From Saprospiraceae bacterium (lineage in GTDB: Bacteria > Bacteroidota > Bacteroidia > Chitinophagales > Saprospiraceae), in contig JAHDCE010000008.1 in NCBI GenBank assembly GCA_020630045.1, positions 1-18,607 on the forward strand: DNA of 18,607 nt. The letters are read 5' to 3'. The notes under the pieces are model-generated. The model worked only from the letters and a program-made list of their open reading frames with translations. It searched no databases and was not told the origin of the DNA. The translations under genes and the position numbers were made by a program. This document shows, in pieces, positions 1-7,942 of this stretch (positions are counted from its first letter, which is position 1; the number at the start of each line of letters is the position of its first letter).

Positions 1-1
1 T

Positions 2-226
2 GAAGACGAAGCATTGATGTCTTTACTATTATCTTTCAGGACTTACTTAACCAGAAACAAATTGCTAGCGGATAACATTCGTCGAACGTACCTCAATTTC
101 ATTAACTGCTTACAAAAAATCACTAGGGGGGACCGGGATGTAAATACATTGCAAGAACTCATTGAGTCCACTAGTCCATTAGTAGAGAAAAGTTGGCTAC
201 TTAAACAAATCCATACGACAAATTAG
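2..226 (+). CDS. C-terminal fragment of an unrecognised protein (5' end outside window)
   Basis: The reading frame is open from base 2 to a TAG at 224-226, so about 74 C-terminal residues of a longer protein are visible. A TTG and an ATG occur at 14-19, but the frame continues upstream through Glu-Asp-Glu-Ala, so these are probably internal codons. The fragment is rich in Leu, Arg and Asn and looks alpha-helical, with a segment reading FRTYLTRNKLLADNIRRTYL. I recognise no domain, signal peptide or catalytic motif. Its stop overlaps the stop of the convergent hydrolase gene by 4 bases (223-226). That tight tail-to-tail arrangement leaves no room for a terminator between the two genes. Function unknown. 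Confidence 0.6.
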   Translation, partial: EDEALMSLLLSFRTYLTRNKLLADNIRRTYLNFINCLQKITRGDRDVNTLQELIESTSPLVEKSWLLKQIHTTN

Positions 227-987
227 CAATCGACAACCAGCCCATCGTATGCAGGGAAAACATTCGCCGGAAGGCGGGACTTGAATCGCTCGACAGGCCC
301 CAACCAATGACTGAAATGTGTGAAGTATGTTTTTTTCGCTCCGATATGGGCGGCCAAGGCCTTGGCTTCATCCAAGGTCAGGTGGGAATGGTGGGGTTTG
401 TCCCTCAAGGCACTTAACACAAGCACATCCAAATGATCCAATTTCTTCATTTCCTTTTCAGGAATGGTTTTGACATCCGTCAAATATGCGAAATCACCTA
501 TCCGATACCCCAATATGGGCAATTTGCCATGGATGATATGAATCGGAATCACTTCCATACCTCCTAGGAGAATATGTTCACTTCCTTCTATCGGTATCAG
601 CTTTACTACAGGAACTCCGGGATATGGATCCTTAGCAAAAATGTAACTGTACCTTTGTTCCAAATGCTTGATGACTCGAGGCAAGCCATAGACCGGCATG
701 TCCATTTCATATTTAAAATTGAAAGGACGGACATCATCCAATCCGGCCACGTGGTCATTGTGTTCGTGAGTGATTAAGACACCCTCTATTCGTTTTCCGC
801 CCGCACTCAGCATTTGTTGACGAAAATCAGGCCCCACATCAATGACAATCCGCCGACCATCTTTTTCCACCATACAAGCCGTCCTCAATCTGCGGTCTTG
901 TGAATTATCGGACAAGCATGTTTCGCATTCGCATCCGATAACCGGAATACCTTGTGAGGTACCGGTACCTAGGAAGGTGATTTTCAT
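223..987 (-). CDS. MBL-fold metallo-hydrolase, PhnP-like phosphodiesterase family
   Basis: This 254-residue protein has the metallo-beta-lactamase fold. The N-terminus MKITFLGTGTSQGIPVIGCE is typical of PhnP-like cyclic phosphodiesterases. The metal-binding motif THEHNDHVAGLDD gives H74, H76, D78 and H79, and later ligands are likely the Asp of AYLTD and the His residues near the C-terminal THFSHWLG. Three cysteines (C19, C21, C24) form a Cx1Cx2C cluster resembling the extra zinc site of PhnP. Members hydrolyse phosphodiesters such as ribosyl cyclic phosphates. No phosphonate (phn) genes are visible here, so the substrate is unknown and I give no symbol. The ATG overlaps the stop of the upstream gene (ATGA, 984-987), which indicates translational coupling in a two-gene operon. 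Confidence 0.85.
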   Translation of the reverse strand: MKITFLGTGTSQGIPVIGCECETCLSDNSQDRRLRTACMVEKDGRRIVIDVGPDFRQQMLSAGGKRIEGVLITHEHNDHVAGLDDVRPFNFKYEMDMPVYGLPRVIKHLEQRYSYIFAKDPYPGVPVVKLIPIEGSEHILLGGMEVIPIHIIHGKLPILGYRIGDFAYLTDVKTIPEKEMKKLDHLDVLVLSALRDKPHHSHLTLDEAKALAAHIGAKKTYFTHFSHWLGPVERFKSRLPANVFPAYDGLVVDC

Positions 988-1352
988 TCGTCAACGTCGT
1001 TTTTTTCGGTAGGCTCTTCTTCACTTACCTCTTTTTCTTCTTCGGGTTGTTGCACTTCATCTTCAGCCAGGGTTTCTTCCGTTTCTTCCATTGGAGCGAT
1101 TTCCAGTTTGTGGAAAAATTTAAGTCCTTCTTCACTCAGCTCGCTTTCTTTGACTCCGATTTTGGATAAAATATCCAACAAACTACTCATTCTACCATCA
1201 GTGTCGAAGAACTTGTTGATGATGACTATTTTGCGGTTTTCCACAATACAATACCCCGATTTGAAATTCCCTTTTTCGAACCGGACGACATAGCCCAGTT
1301 CCTCTAGTACACTTTGTGTCTTTTTCAAATTGGATTTGGTGTATTTCACCAT
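984..1352 (-). CDS. Conserved-type hypothetical protein with acidic Glu-rich tail
   Basis: This is a 122-residue cytoplasmic protein with no signal peptide. Residues 1 to about 87 look like a small folded alpha/beta domain (a basic start MVKYTKSNLKKTQSVLEELG, then short strands around GYCIVENRKIVIINKFFD). The last 35 or so residues are very rich in Glu and are probably disordered. I cannot name a domain. It is the first gene of a minus-strand pair and its TGA overlaps the start of the MBL hydrolase, so the two are very likely co-translated; a role supporting the hydrolase is possible but is only inference. The start at 1350-1352 is the first Met of the domain and faces the divergent barrel gene across a 79-bp spacer that must hold the promoters of both. 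Confidence 0.75.
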   Translation of the reverse strand: MVKYTKSNLKKTQSVLEELGYVVRFEKGNFKSGYCIVENRKIVIINKFFDTDGRMSSLLDILSKIGVKESELSEEGLKFFHKLEIAPMEETEETLAEDEVQQPEEEKEVSEEEPTEKNDVDE

Positions 1353-1431
1353 ACGATTCCTATCTTAGAGTTTTTAAATTCGCCCACAGCAAGAGCTTAT
1401 TAAGCGACAAATTTCAATAAATTATCCGACT

Positions 1432-2034
1432 ATGAGAAAAAGGTGGCTCTTATCATTGCTTTTATCACTAACATTTGTGACGTTTACCATCGCCCAAGAC
1501 GAGTCAAGGGCAGGTTTCGGAGCGGGTCTAATTGCCGGTTTCAATGCCGCCCAGTTGGATGGCGACAATGACAAAGGTTATCATCGGATGGGGCTGCACA
1601 CCGGCCTGAAAGCCATCTATCGGTTTCCTGAAAAGGAACACTTATCCCTATCTTTTGAGATGTTGTTTTCCATGCGAGGAAGTGTCGAACGGCTCAACTT
1701 ATCTTCTAGCAACAATACCCAAGGAAAAATATTGTTGAATTACATTGACGTCCCGGTATTGTTCGGTTTGAGAGAATGGAACTTCGATTTTCATGGAGGT
1801 TTGGTATATAGTTACCTCATCTCTTCAAAAGCCAATGAATTCGCAGTAGTTTTTGCGGAAGATTTCAAACGAAACGACCTTAGCTTGACTGCCGGTGTCT
1901 CTTATTTTATCACTCCCAAATGGGCGGCGACATTCCGCGCTTCCCGTTCGGTGGTCAATATTGTCAAGAAGGAAATCAACGCCAATGCTTTATTGGGGCA
2001 TTGGCTCACCCTTCGGGCTGAGTATTATTTTTAA
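1432..2034 (+). CDS. Outer-membrane beta-barrel protein, PorT-like family
   Basis: This 200-residue protein starts with a clear signal peptide (basic MRKR, a hydrophobic Leu-rich core, then a likely cleavage after TIAQ at residue 22). The mature part alternates polar and hydrophobic residues with repeated Gly-rich turns (AGFGAGLIAGFNAAQL) and ends in an aromatic residue within AEYYF, the usual signature of a barrel inserted by the BAM machinery. Length and layout match the small PorT-like 'outer membrane beta-barrel' family common in Bacteroidota, whose members are mostly uncharacterised. It lies divergent to the hydrolase operon and 37 bases before a lipoprotein gene, with a short hairpin between them. 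Membership of the barrel class is firm; any specific role is not. Confidence 0.82.
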   Translation: MRKRWLLSLLLSLTFVTFTIAQDESRAGFGAGLIAGFNAAQLDGDNDKGYHRMGLHTGLKAIYRFPEKEHLSLSFEMLFSMRGSVERLNLSSSNNTQGKILLNYIDVPVLFGLREWNFDFHGGLVYSYLISSKANEFAVVFAEDFKRNDLSLTAGVSYFITPKWAATFRASRSVVNIVKKEINANALLGHWLTLRAEYYF

Positions 2035-2042
2035 TTTTTAAA

Positions 2043-2058
2043 TTTTCCTTCCGGAAAA
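2043..2058 (+). repeat. Short hairpin with TTCC loop between barrel and lipoprotein genes
   Basis: TTTTCC (2043-2048) pairs perfectly with GGAAAA (2053-2058) around a TTCC loop. The 6-bp stem lies just after the barrel stop and before the lipoprotein start. There is no U-run after it on the plus strand, so it is a weak terminator at best; it may mark a transcript end or be a processing site. Its core CCTTCCGG recurs in other hairpins of this window. Confidence 0.4.
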
Positions 2059-2071
2059 AATCTCACTATTC

Positions 2072-2557
2072 ATGAAATTGAATTATTGGACAATTCTATT
2101 GTTTTCCCTTTTATTCGCCTTACAGGCTTGTAACTCAAATACGAATTCTGATGAATCAGATACTGTAGTGACGCCGCCTGCAGCTCCGACCGAACCCGAT
2201 TTACCCTTCAAAAACAAGGGGGAGCTTTCTACGCTTTACCAACAAGTCGATCATCTGGATGTCATTTTCTTTGGCAAGGAATTCAGTATGAATGTCGGCG
2301 GATTGGAAGCCAAGCAAAAACTCATCATGGTGGACTTAAAGCCTGTTGTCAGAACTCCCTGTCCGGAATCGGCGAGAATGTTTTTCAATGGGCAAGGGAC
2401 AGAAATCGTACAAGTCGGATTGTTCTTGGGGCAGAATTGTGCCTATTATGTCTATTATGACAAAGACGGAAAACCGGAAGCCGCCAATCCGTTGACGGAA
2501 GGTGGTATTGAGTTTTTCAACAAACTGATACAACAAGTTTCGGTTTCACCGAACTAA
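2072..2557 (+). CDS. Small orphan lipoprotein
   Basis: This 161-residue protein has a lipoprotein signal peptide: a hydrophobic stretch ending in the lipobox LQAC, with C20 as the lipidation site. A Ser/Asn/Asp-rich then Pro/Thr-rich linker (about residues 21-45) follows, and then a single globular domain. That domain has two cysteines (in RTPCPES and GQNCAYY) that could form a disulfide in the periplasm, and a repeated Tyr motif AYYVYYDKDGKP. I recognise no family. After lipidation it is expected to be anchored in a membrane and exposed to the periplasm or the cell surface. It sits between the barrel gene and the ppx-like gene (23-base gap downstream), so it could be co-transcribed with either. 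Confidence 0.75.
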   Translation: MKLNYWTILLFSLLFALQACNSNTNSDESDTVVTPPAAPTEPDLPFKNKGELSTLYQQVDHLDVIFFGKEFSMNVGGLEAKQKLIMVDLKPVVRTPCPESARMFFNGQGTEIVQVGLFLGQNCAYYVYYDKDGKPEAANPLTEGGIEFFNKLIQQVSVSPN

Positions 2558-2580
2558 CCATTTTAAACAAGACTAGAGGG

Positions 2581-3504
2581 GTGGCAAAAAATAGATATGC
2601 GGTTATTGACCTAGGGACAAATACCTTCCATTTGTTGGTGGTGGAAGCTATTGATGGACATCGGCGGCGATTATATAAGGAACGTATATTCGTCCAACTC
2701 GCGGAGAATGGCATTGAAACCATCGGCGAAGCTCCGATGCAACGGGCGATGGACGCCCTTACTCGTTTTAAAGGAGAATTGGAACGGTTGGACACTCAAC
2801 AAATCAATGCGTTTGGAACAGCAGCTTTGCGAACAGCTTCCAATGGAAATGATTTGGTGCGGTTCGCCGCTGAAAATTTAAATATTCCAATCAACATCAT
2901 TCCCGGAAAGGAGGAAGCGCGGCTCATCCACTTGGGCGTAATGGAAGCATTGGGCAAAAGAGATGACCGCCTGTTGATGATGGACATCGGCGGCGGAAGT
3001 GTAGAGTTCATTATCGCGGACAACGACCAGGTCTTTTGGAGTGAAAGTTTTCCGATCGGAGTAGCGGTTTTGTTCCGAGCGTTTCATCACAGCGACCCGA
3101 TTGATACATCAGAGGTTCGAAAATTGGATGAATTTCTTCAAAAAACACTCGTGCCTTTAACCAAGGCTTTGAAAGATTTCCCTTGTCCTGTTTTGGTCGG
3201 AGCCTCCGGTACTTTTGATGTATTGGAGAACATCCTTCCACACAAAAGGTCTTCTTCCACTTCCGTGGAAATTAATGCAGAAGACGTACTCCCTTTGTAC
3301 CATGAATTATTGGCATCGACGGTTGAGGAGCGTATGAATATGAACAAGATTCCGAAACAACGTATAAAACTAATCGTGGTCGCTATCATATTGATTCGTC
3401 ATGTAATGGAGTTGGCGAAAACAAGGGAAATACTCGTTTCTGCTTATGCCATGAAAGAGGGTATATTGCAAGAAATGATAGACAAGAACAACAATATTGA
3501 ATAG
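2581..3504 (+). CDS. Ppx/GppA family exopolyphosphatase-like phosphatase
   Basis: The 307-residue protein belongs to the ASKHA-fold Ppx/GppA family, which cleaves terminal phosphate from polyphosphate or from pppGpp. Visible signatures are the phosphate-1 loop AVIDLGTNTFHLLV near residues 7-20, GTAALRTASN around residue 80, the phosphate-2 loop MMDIGGGSVEFI near residues 133-144, and the adenosine-type motif LVGASGTFD. At about 300 residues it is the short form, made of the two N-terminal lobes without the HD-like C-terminal domain of E. coli Ppx or GppA. The start is a GTG at 2581; no in-frame ATG gives a complete first strand. It precedes rodA by 9 bases, suggesting co-transcription. Sequence alone does not distinguish polyphosphate from pppGpp as the substrate. 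Confidence 0.88.
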   Translation: MAKNRYAVIDLGTNTFHLLVVEAIDGHRRRLYKERIFVQLAENGIETIGEAPMQRAMDALTRFKGELERLDTQQINAFGTAALRTASNGNDLVRFAAENLNIPINIIPGKEEARLIHLGVMEALGKRDDRLLMMDIGGGSVEFIIADNDQVFWSESFPIGVAVLFRAFHHSDPIDTSEVRKLDEFLQKTLVPLTKALKDFPCPVLVGASGTFDVLENILPHKRSSSTSVEINAEDVLPLYHELLASTVEERMNMNKIPKQRIKLIVVAIILIRHVMELAKTREILVSAYAMKEGILQEMIDKNNNIE

Positions 3505-3513
3505 AAGACCGAA

Positions 3514-4923
3514 ATGAGTAGGAGAATAGTCACAATTTGGGATTTTGATTGGTTGACCGTCGGGCTGTATGGAGGCTTGGTTCTCATCGGGTACCTTATG
3601 ATATATTCAGCCGGATTCGACCCGGACGCACCTACCGGCTTTTTTGATTTCGGAACATTTGGAGGAAAGCAAGCTATTTTCGCTTTGGTTTCGATGCTTA
3701 TCGGCGGTGCGGTTTTATTAATTGACCCGCAGTTTTTCAAAACCTTTTCCATTCCCATTTACGCTTTTGTCATTTTACTACTTTTAATTGTATTGGGATT
3801 GAACATCAGTACAAATGGAGCCGCATCTTGGATTCCCCTGCCGGGCGGCGTCAAATTACAACCTTCGGAATTCGCCAAATTCGCTACTTGTTTGGCGTTA
3901 GCCGTATTTATGAGCCGGCCGCATACTTCACTCCAAGAAACCAAAGATGTTTTGCCGGCACTCGGTTTATTCATGTTGCCTGCCGTCCTGATTGTAGCAC
4001 AAGGAGATGCGGGTTCAGCTTTGATTTTCTTTTCGTTCATGTTAGCCCTTTACAGGGAAGGCCTCCATCCGGCCATTTATATTATCGGCATACTGATGGC
4101 CATTTTGTTTGTGCTCGGCCTTATATATCCGCCACTTACCGTTGTTACATGTTTAGCTTATGTCGCTTGTTTCGTCACTGTCTATGGCCTCAAAAAAAGA
4201 TTGCCGTGGATAGCTGCCCTTGTGGTTTTAGGATTGGCTGCTCTTTGGTTTTTTCCTGAATTCCCACTTTACGTACTAGGAGCGATCGGCGTTTACTTCC
4301 TGGCTTCAGTCTCCGCTAATTTTTCAGAAAAAAAAGGAAATTTAGGTACTTTAATTACGATATCCGTCCTTGCTTTATCGGGGTTTACTTTTTCTTTGAA
4401 TTATGCCTTTTATGAAATATTAGAGCCTCATCAACAAGATAGGATCAATGTTTGGTTGATGCCTGAAAAATGCGATTATTCAGGTTCATTATACAACTTG
4501 ACCCAATCCAAACTCGCCATTGGTTCAGGCGGCATTACCGGCAAGGGATACCTAGGAGGCGAAATGACCCAATTGAATTATGTCCCTGAACAACATACCG
4601 ATTTCATATTTACAGTACTCGGAGAAGAACAAGGATTCGTGGGTGTTTTTGTAGTCATCGCTTTATACATTGTCCTTCTGATTCGACTCACTTTTGTAGC
4701 GGAAAGACAAAGTTCCAAATTTACTAGAGTATTCGCCTACGGAGTTGTCGGTATCTTCTTATTGCACCTGATCGTTAATATCGGAATGACGATGGGATTG
4801 ATGCCGGTCATCGGAATACCTTTACCTCTGCTCAGTTATGGAGGGTCTTCCCTTTTATCTTTTACCATCATGCTGGCTTTGCTGGTGAAGTTCGATAGTC
4901 AACGACACCTGGCATTCCGGTGA
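3514..4923 (+). CDS. rodA: Rod-shape protein RodA, SEDS peptidoglycan glycosyltransferase
   Basis: RodA polymerises lipid II into glycan strands in the elongasome together with a class B penicillin-binding protein. The 469-residue product is highly hydrophobic with many membrane helices. SEDS-family signatures include LQPSEFAKFA, QGDAGSALIFF, the periplasmic loop EPHQQDRINVWLMPEKCDYS, then IGSGGITGKGYLGGEMTQLN, EQHTDFIFTVLGEEQGFVG and the final PLPLLSYGGSS. The catalytic Asp of SEDS enzymes is expected in the long periplasmic loop containing the HQQDR...PEKCD segment. It is longer than the roughly 370 residues of E. coli RodA because of extra hydrophobic segments in the middle (about residues 190-270), as is common in Bacteroidota. 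I prefer RodA over FtsW because no division genes are adjacent. It converges on the DNA glycosylase gene with a 7-base gap. Confidence 0.9.
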   Translation: MSRRIVTIWDFDWLTVGLYGGLVLIGYLMIYSAGFDPDAPTGFFDFGTFGGKQAIFALVSMLIGGAVLLIDPQFFKTFSIPIYAFVILLLLIVLGLNISTNGAASWIPLPGGVKLQPSEFAKFATCLALAVFMSRPHTSLQETKDVLPALGLFMLPAVLIVAQGDAGSALIFFSFMLALYREGLHPAIYIIGILMAILFVLGLIYPPLTVVTCLAYVACFVTVYGLKKRLPWIAALVVLGLAALWFFPEFPLYVLGAIGVYFLASVSANFSEKKGNLGTLITISVLALSGFTFSLNYAFYEILEPHQQDRINVWLMPEKCDYSGSLYNLTQSKLAIGSGGITGKGYLGGEMTQLNYVPEQHTDFIFTVLGEEQGFVGVFVVIALYIVLLIRLTFVAERQSSKFTRVFAYGVVGIFLLHLIVNIGMTMGLMPVIGIPLPLLSYGGSSLLSFTIMLALLVKFDSQRHLAFR

Positions 4924-4930
4924 TCATCTA

Positions 4931-5545
4931 TCATTTGGGGGTGTTGTCTTTCCATGCCCAGATTGCCATACAAGCATAAGACCGATAGGGACGCCAAGCT
5001 TCAGCCTTTTTTTCCATCTCTTTTTTCAAGTTCTTTTTATTGGATGAATCCAAACCATACATGCCGATCATTCCGTTTTGAATACCGAGATCATCAATCG
5101 GAAAAACATCTTCCCGCATCAATGAAAACATCAACAACATTTGTACCGTCCATTTTCCGACGCCTTTTATAGATGAAAGATCGGATATGATTTCCTCGTC
5201 GCCCATTTCCCCCCAATTTTTTGACTTGTTGGCAGGAAGTTGAAAATACTCCGCGATATTTTTTAGATACTTCGCTTTTTGATATGAAAATCCGACTTCC
5301 CTAAGTTTTTCATCGGGTGTCGCTATCAATTGGGTTGGCTTGGGAATTCCATCATACATTTTTTCAAATCTTCCAAAGATAGTTGCGGCGGCTTTTGTGG
5401 AAAGTTGTTGTCCGGCTATCGCCCTGAGTAGAGCGGAATAAACCTCTGTTGGACGAGACTGGAGCGGGAGTTCTTTCCAAGAAGAAACAATTGGCTTCAA
5501 TCCTGAATCTTTACTTAAAACGGCCTTAATGTCTTGTAAGTGCAT
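4931..5545 (-). CDS. AlkA-type DNA-3-methyladenine glycosylase (HhH-GPD)
   Basis: This base-excision repair enzyme removes alkylated bases such as 3-methyladenine. The helix-hairpin-helix is visible as LSSIKGVGKWTVQMLLMFSL, followed about 15 residues later by the catalytic Asp in VFPIDDLGIQ. An upstream segment AIAGQQLSTKAAATIFGRF is typical of the family. There is no C-terminal four-cysteine iron-sulfur motif, so it is not an endonuclease III or MutY type. I chose the start at 5545 (MHLQDIKAVLSKD), giving 205 residues, because the longer frame from 5644 adds 33 residues that do not resemble the family and would overlap the promoter region of the divergent gene. No other repair gene is nearby. 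Confidence 0.85.
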   Translation of the reverse strand: MHLQDIKAVLSKDSGLKPIVSSWKELPLQSRPTEVYSALLRAIAGQQLSTKAAATIFGRFEKMYDGIPKPTQLIATPDEKLREVGFSYQKAKYLKNIAEYFQLPANKSKNWGEMGDEEIISDLSSIKGVGKWTVQMLLMFSLMREDVFPIDDLGIQNGMIGMYGLDSSNKKNLKKEMEKKAEAWRPYRSYACMAIWAWKDNTPK

Positions 5546-5608
5546 ACTAAGATGACTACTTATGTATGTTGTAGTATTGTTTCTATCAACCAACTCCTCA
5601 AAAATGCT

Positions 5609-5616
5609 TATATTTG
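5609..5616 (+). promoter_or_regulatory. Candidate -7 box TATATTTG upstream of the GT5-like gene
   Basis: TATATTTG matches the Bacteroidota -7 consensus TAnnTTTG exactly and continues as CA. Transcription would begin near 5623, about 44 bases before the ATG at 5667. No TTG lies at the usual -33 distance (the nearest, at 5577-5579, is too far), so support is partial. It also lies upstream of the chosen glycosylase start, which supports placing that start at 5545. Confidence 0.4.
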
Positions 5617-5666
5617 CACACCTTTTTGAGTGAATTGTGAGCAAGCTTTAAAGATATAAGAGATTT

Positions 5667-6485
5667 ATGAGTAAAAAAAGGGTTTTGATAGTAACTCAGG
5701 AAATGCAGCCTTATACGGCGCTTTCCGAAATAGCGGAAATAGCGAATAAGCTTCCGCAGCATATCCAGAAGAATGGCATGGAAATCCGCATCTTGATGCC
5801 AAGGTATGGAATGATCAATGAGAGAAGACACCGCTTACATGAAGTCGTCAGGCTTTCCGGAATGAATATCATCGTAAATGACGATGATTATCCGTTAATT
5901 ATTAAAGTTGCTTCTCTACCATCTGCGAGGATGCAGGTCTACTTTTTGGATAACGAAGACTTCTTCAAAAGAAAGTCTGTTTTTGAAGACGATAAAGCCC
6001 AGCCTTTCGCAGACAACGATGAACGGATGATATTTTTCTGCAAAGGCGTATTAGAGACAGTGAAAAAATTCGGTTGGCCACCGGACATTATCCATTGCCA
6101 CGGTTCTTTCACTAGCTTGATACCTGCTTATATGAAAACAGCGTATAAGAACGATCCTTTATTCCAAGATACTCAAGTCGTATATTCTGTATATGATGAG
6201 AATCAAGGGAAAAACTTTGGAGACGACTTCTTAGAAAAAGCCGCGATCAACGATATTTCGAAAGAAACACTTGAAGGTTATATGTCCGATGGTGTTGCGA
6301 CTTTACATCATGGAGCGGTTTCATTTGCAGATGGTGTGATTGAAGGCAGCGAAAATATCGAAGATGGCGTTATGGAATCGCTAGTCGGAAAGGAAACTGC
6401 CACATTAGCATTTCAGGGAGAAGATTATTTGATTGGTTATGCGGAGTTTTACAACTCTCTTTTGGAGGCAAAAGTAGAGGATTAA
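5667..6485 (+). CDS. Truncated glycogen/starch-synthase-like protein (GT5 N-terminal lobe only)
   Basis: The 272-residue product resembles the N-terminal Rossmann lobe of GlgA: RVLIVTQEMQPY at the start, then GMEIRILMPRYGMINER, DIIHCHGSFTSLIPAYMKT around residues 145-163 (compare DVVHCHDWHTG in GlgA), and VVYSVYDENQG. The C-terminal lobe that carries the catalytic glutamates of GT5 enzymes is absent, and the protein ends at about half the usual 480 residues. The ADP-glucose-binding KTGGL loop of GlgA is replaced by residues reading ALSEI. It is therefore probably not an active glycogen synthase, although databases often label it so. It is followed 25 bases later by the DUF4270 lipoprotein gene and then by glmS. 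From memory, this neighbourhood recurs in Bacteroidota, often near panC; panC is not in this window. Confidence 0.75.
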   Translation: MSKKRVLIVTQEMQPYTALSEIAEIANKLPQHIQKNGMEIRILMPRYGMINERRHRLHEVVRLSGMNIIVNDDDYPLIIKVASLPSARMQVYFLDNEDFFKRKSVFEDDKAQPFADNDERMIFFCKGVLETVKKFGWPPDIIHCHGSFTSLIPAYMKTAYKNDPLFQDTQVVYSVYDENQGKNFGDDFLEKAAINDISKETLEGYMSDGVATLHHGAVSFADGVIEGSENIEDGVMESLVGKETATLAFQGEDYLIGYAEFYNSLLEAKVED

Positions 6486-6510
6486 TCAATCACCAACATC
6501 TTAATCAAAC

Positions 6511-7869
6511 ATGAATTACATTTTGCGTTTGGGGGCGGTCGCCCTCGTTCTCAGCCTATTGATTGCCGCTTGTAACGACCCCAATGAAATAGGTTCCGAA
6601 TTAGTAGCAGGGGATTTTTCTGATATTCAATTTACGGATACCATTACCTTGCGTGGACAATCTACAGTTCAAGATTCCGTTTTCGTCTATTCTCCGGTTA
6701 TCAGTTTACAAAACCAGGGATATATCGTCGGAAAAATAGATGAGCCTATTTTTGGAGTTGCCCAAGCAGAATCCTATGTCAACTTGAGGCTAACCCAAAC
6801 CAGCAATTTGGTTCAACTTCCATTTTTATTGCCGGGAGCCTCGGTTTTCGTTGATTCGGTTGTCCTGTCCTTAGCCTATGATACGTTAAGATTTTATGGA
6901 GATACGCTCAATGAGCAATCAATAGAAATTTATGAGGTACTCGAACCTATGGACAATAGTAAAGAGTATTTTTCCGATACGGAATTCGAAACGAGCATGA
7001 CGCCTTTGGGCACCAAATCATTTATGGCCAGACCGAGAACTGCCGTTTTTGAAGATGCGGAAGACACCGTTACAACCACTCCGCATTTGAGGATACCTCT
7101 TGATAATGAATTAGGAACATTCTTATTGTCGCAAGATTCAACGGTATTTTCTAGTTCGGAAGATTTTCAAGATGTATTCAAAGGAATAAAGATTGCTCCG
7201 GGTGCATCTAACAATTTGATGATGGGCTTTGATTATTCAAACTTCCTGACCAAGCTTCGTGTATATTATCGTACAGAATCCGATACGACTTCATATGTGT
7301 TTTTCATTGCTGACTTGAGTACGAAAGTTTCTCACTATGAAATGGATTACACAGGCTCTCAGGTAGAACCATTTATTGACAATCCAACTATGGGCGATAG
7401 CCTTTTGTTTGTTCAAGGGCTTTCCGGTTTAAATGCAAAACTTGACTTCCCATACATTGAAAACTTCGAAGACGTTATTGTCAACAAAGCTGAGTTGGTA
7501 TTTACCGTTGCGGCCTTGCCCGGTGATGATTTATTAAATTTTGGAGACCCGGAAAGAATCGTTGCTTCATACTTGGATGACAACAATTTGTATAGTTATA
7601 TCGTTGATTTTGTCGCTGCATTCAGCTCAGGAGATTTGGATAACTTTGGTGGTTCACCAGAAGTTATTATTGGAGATATGGTGACTAAAGAAATCCGAAT
7701 GAATATCTCCAACTTAATGCAAGATATCATGGATGGAACTGCAGATAGCAATTCTATTTTCCTACAAGTATATCTGAAAGGACAATACCCACAACGTACA
7801 GTTTTGTTTGGTCCCGGGCATAGCCAATTCCCCGCCAAATTGAACTTAACATATACTAAAAAGCAATAA
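6511..7869 (+). CDS. DUF4270 family lipoprotein
   Basis: This 452-residue protein has a lipoprotein signal peptide with lipobox IAAC (C21), followed by the opening NDPNEIGSELVAGDF that is characteristic of DUF4270. The rest is a beta-rich sequence with repeated DTxTLRGQS and DSVVLSLAYDTLRFYGDT-type strands and a C-terminal stretch ending QFPAKLNLTYTKKQ. DUF4270 proteins are restricted to Bacteroidota, are predicted to lie at the outer membrane or cell surface, and have no established function. It sits between the GT5-like gene and glmS, which may tie it to envelope or sugar metabolism, though only by context. It is followed by a 219-base gap holding an inverted repeat. Confidence 0.85.
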   Translation: MNYILRLGAVALVLSLLIAACNDPNEIGSELVAGDFSDIQFTDTITLRGQSTVQDSVFVYSPVISLQNQGYIVGKIDEPIFGVAQAESYVNLRLTQTSNLVQLPFLLPGASVFVDSVVLSLAYDTLRFYGDTLNEQSIEIYEVLEPMDNSKEYFSDTEFETSMTPLGTKSFMARPRTAVFEDAEDTVTTTPHLRIPLDNELGTFLLSQDSTVFSSSEDFQDVFKGIKIAPGASNNLMMGFDYSNFLTKLRVYYRTESDTTSYVFFIADLSTKVSHYEMDYTGSQVEPFIDNPTMGDSLLFVQGLSGLNAKLDFPYIENFEDVIVNKAELVFTVAALPGDDLLNFGDPERIVASYLDDNNLYSYIVDFVAAFSSGDLDNFGGSPEVIIGDMVTKEIRMNISNLMQDIMDGTADSNSIFLQVYLKGQYPQRTVLFGPGHSQFPAKLNLTYTKKQ

Positions 7870-7942
7870 GAAGTCCTTTTTAGTCACGATTATGGCATAG
7901 GCTAATATGCTGATGGTTTTTAGTTATATTTATACCTTATTA

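Noticed and set aside
3828..4259. 143-residue open frame inside rodA on the same strand
   Set aside because: It lies wholly in another frame of rodA, is rich in Cys/Arg/His with no recognisable motif, and rodA is unmistakable there.
5546..5644. Longer DNA glycosylase start adding 33 residues
   Set aside because: The extra residues do not look like the family and would put the start 22 bases from the divergent gene, across a candidate promoter; Met at 5545 fits the usual length.
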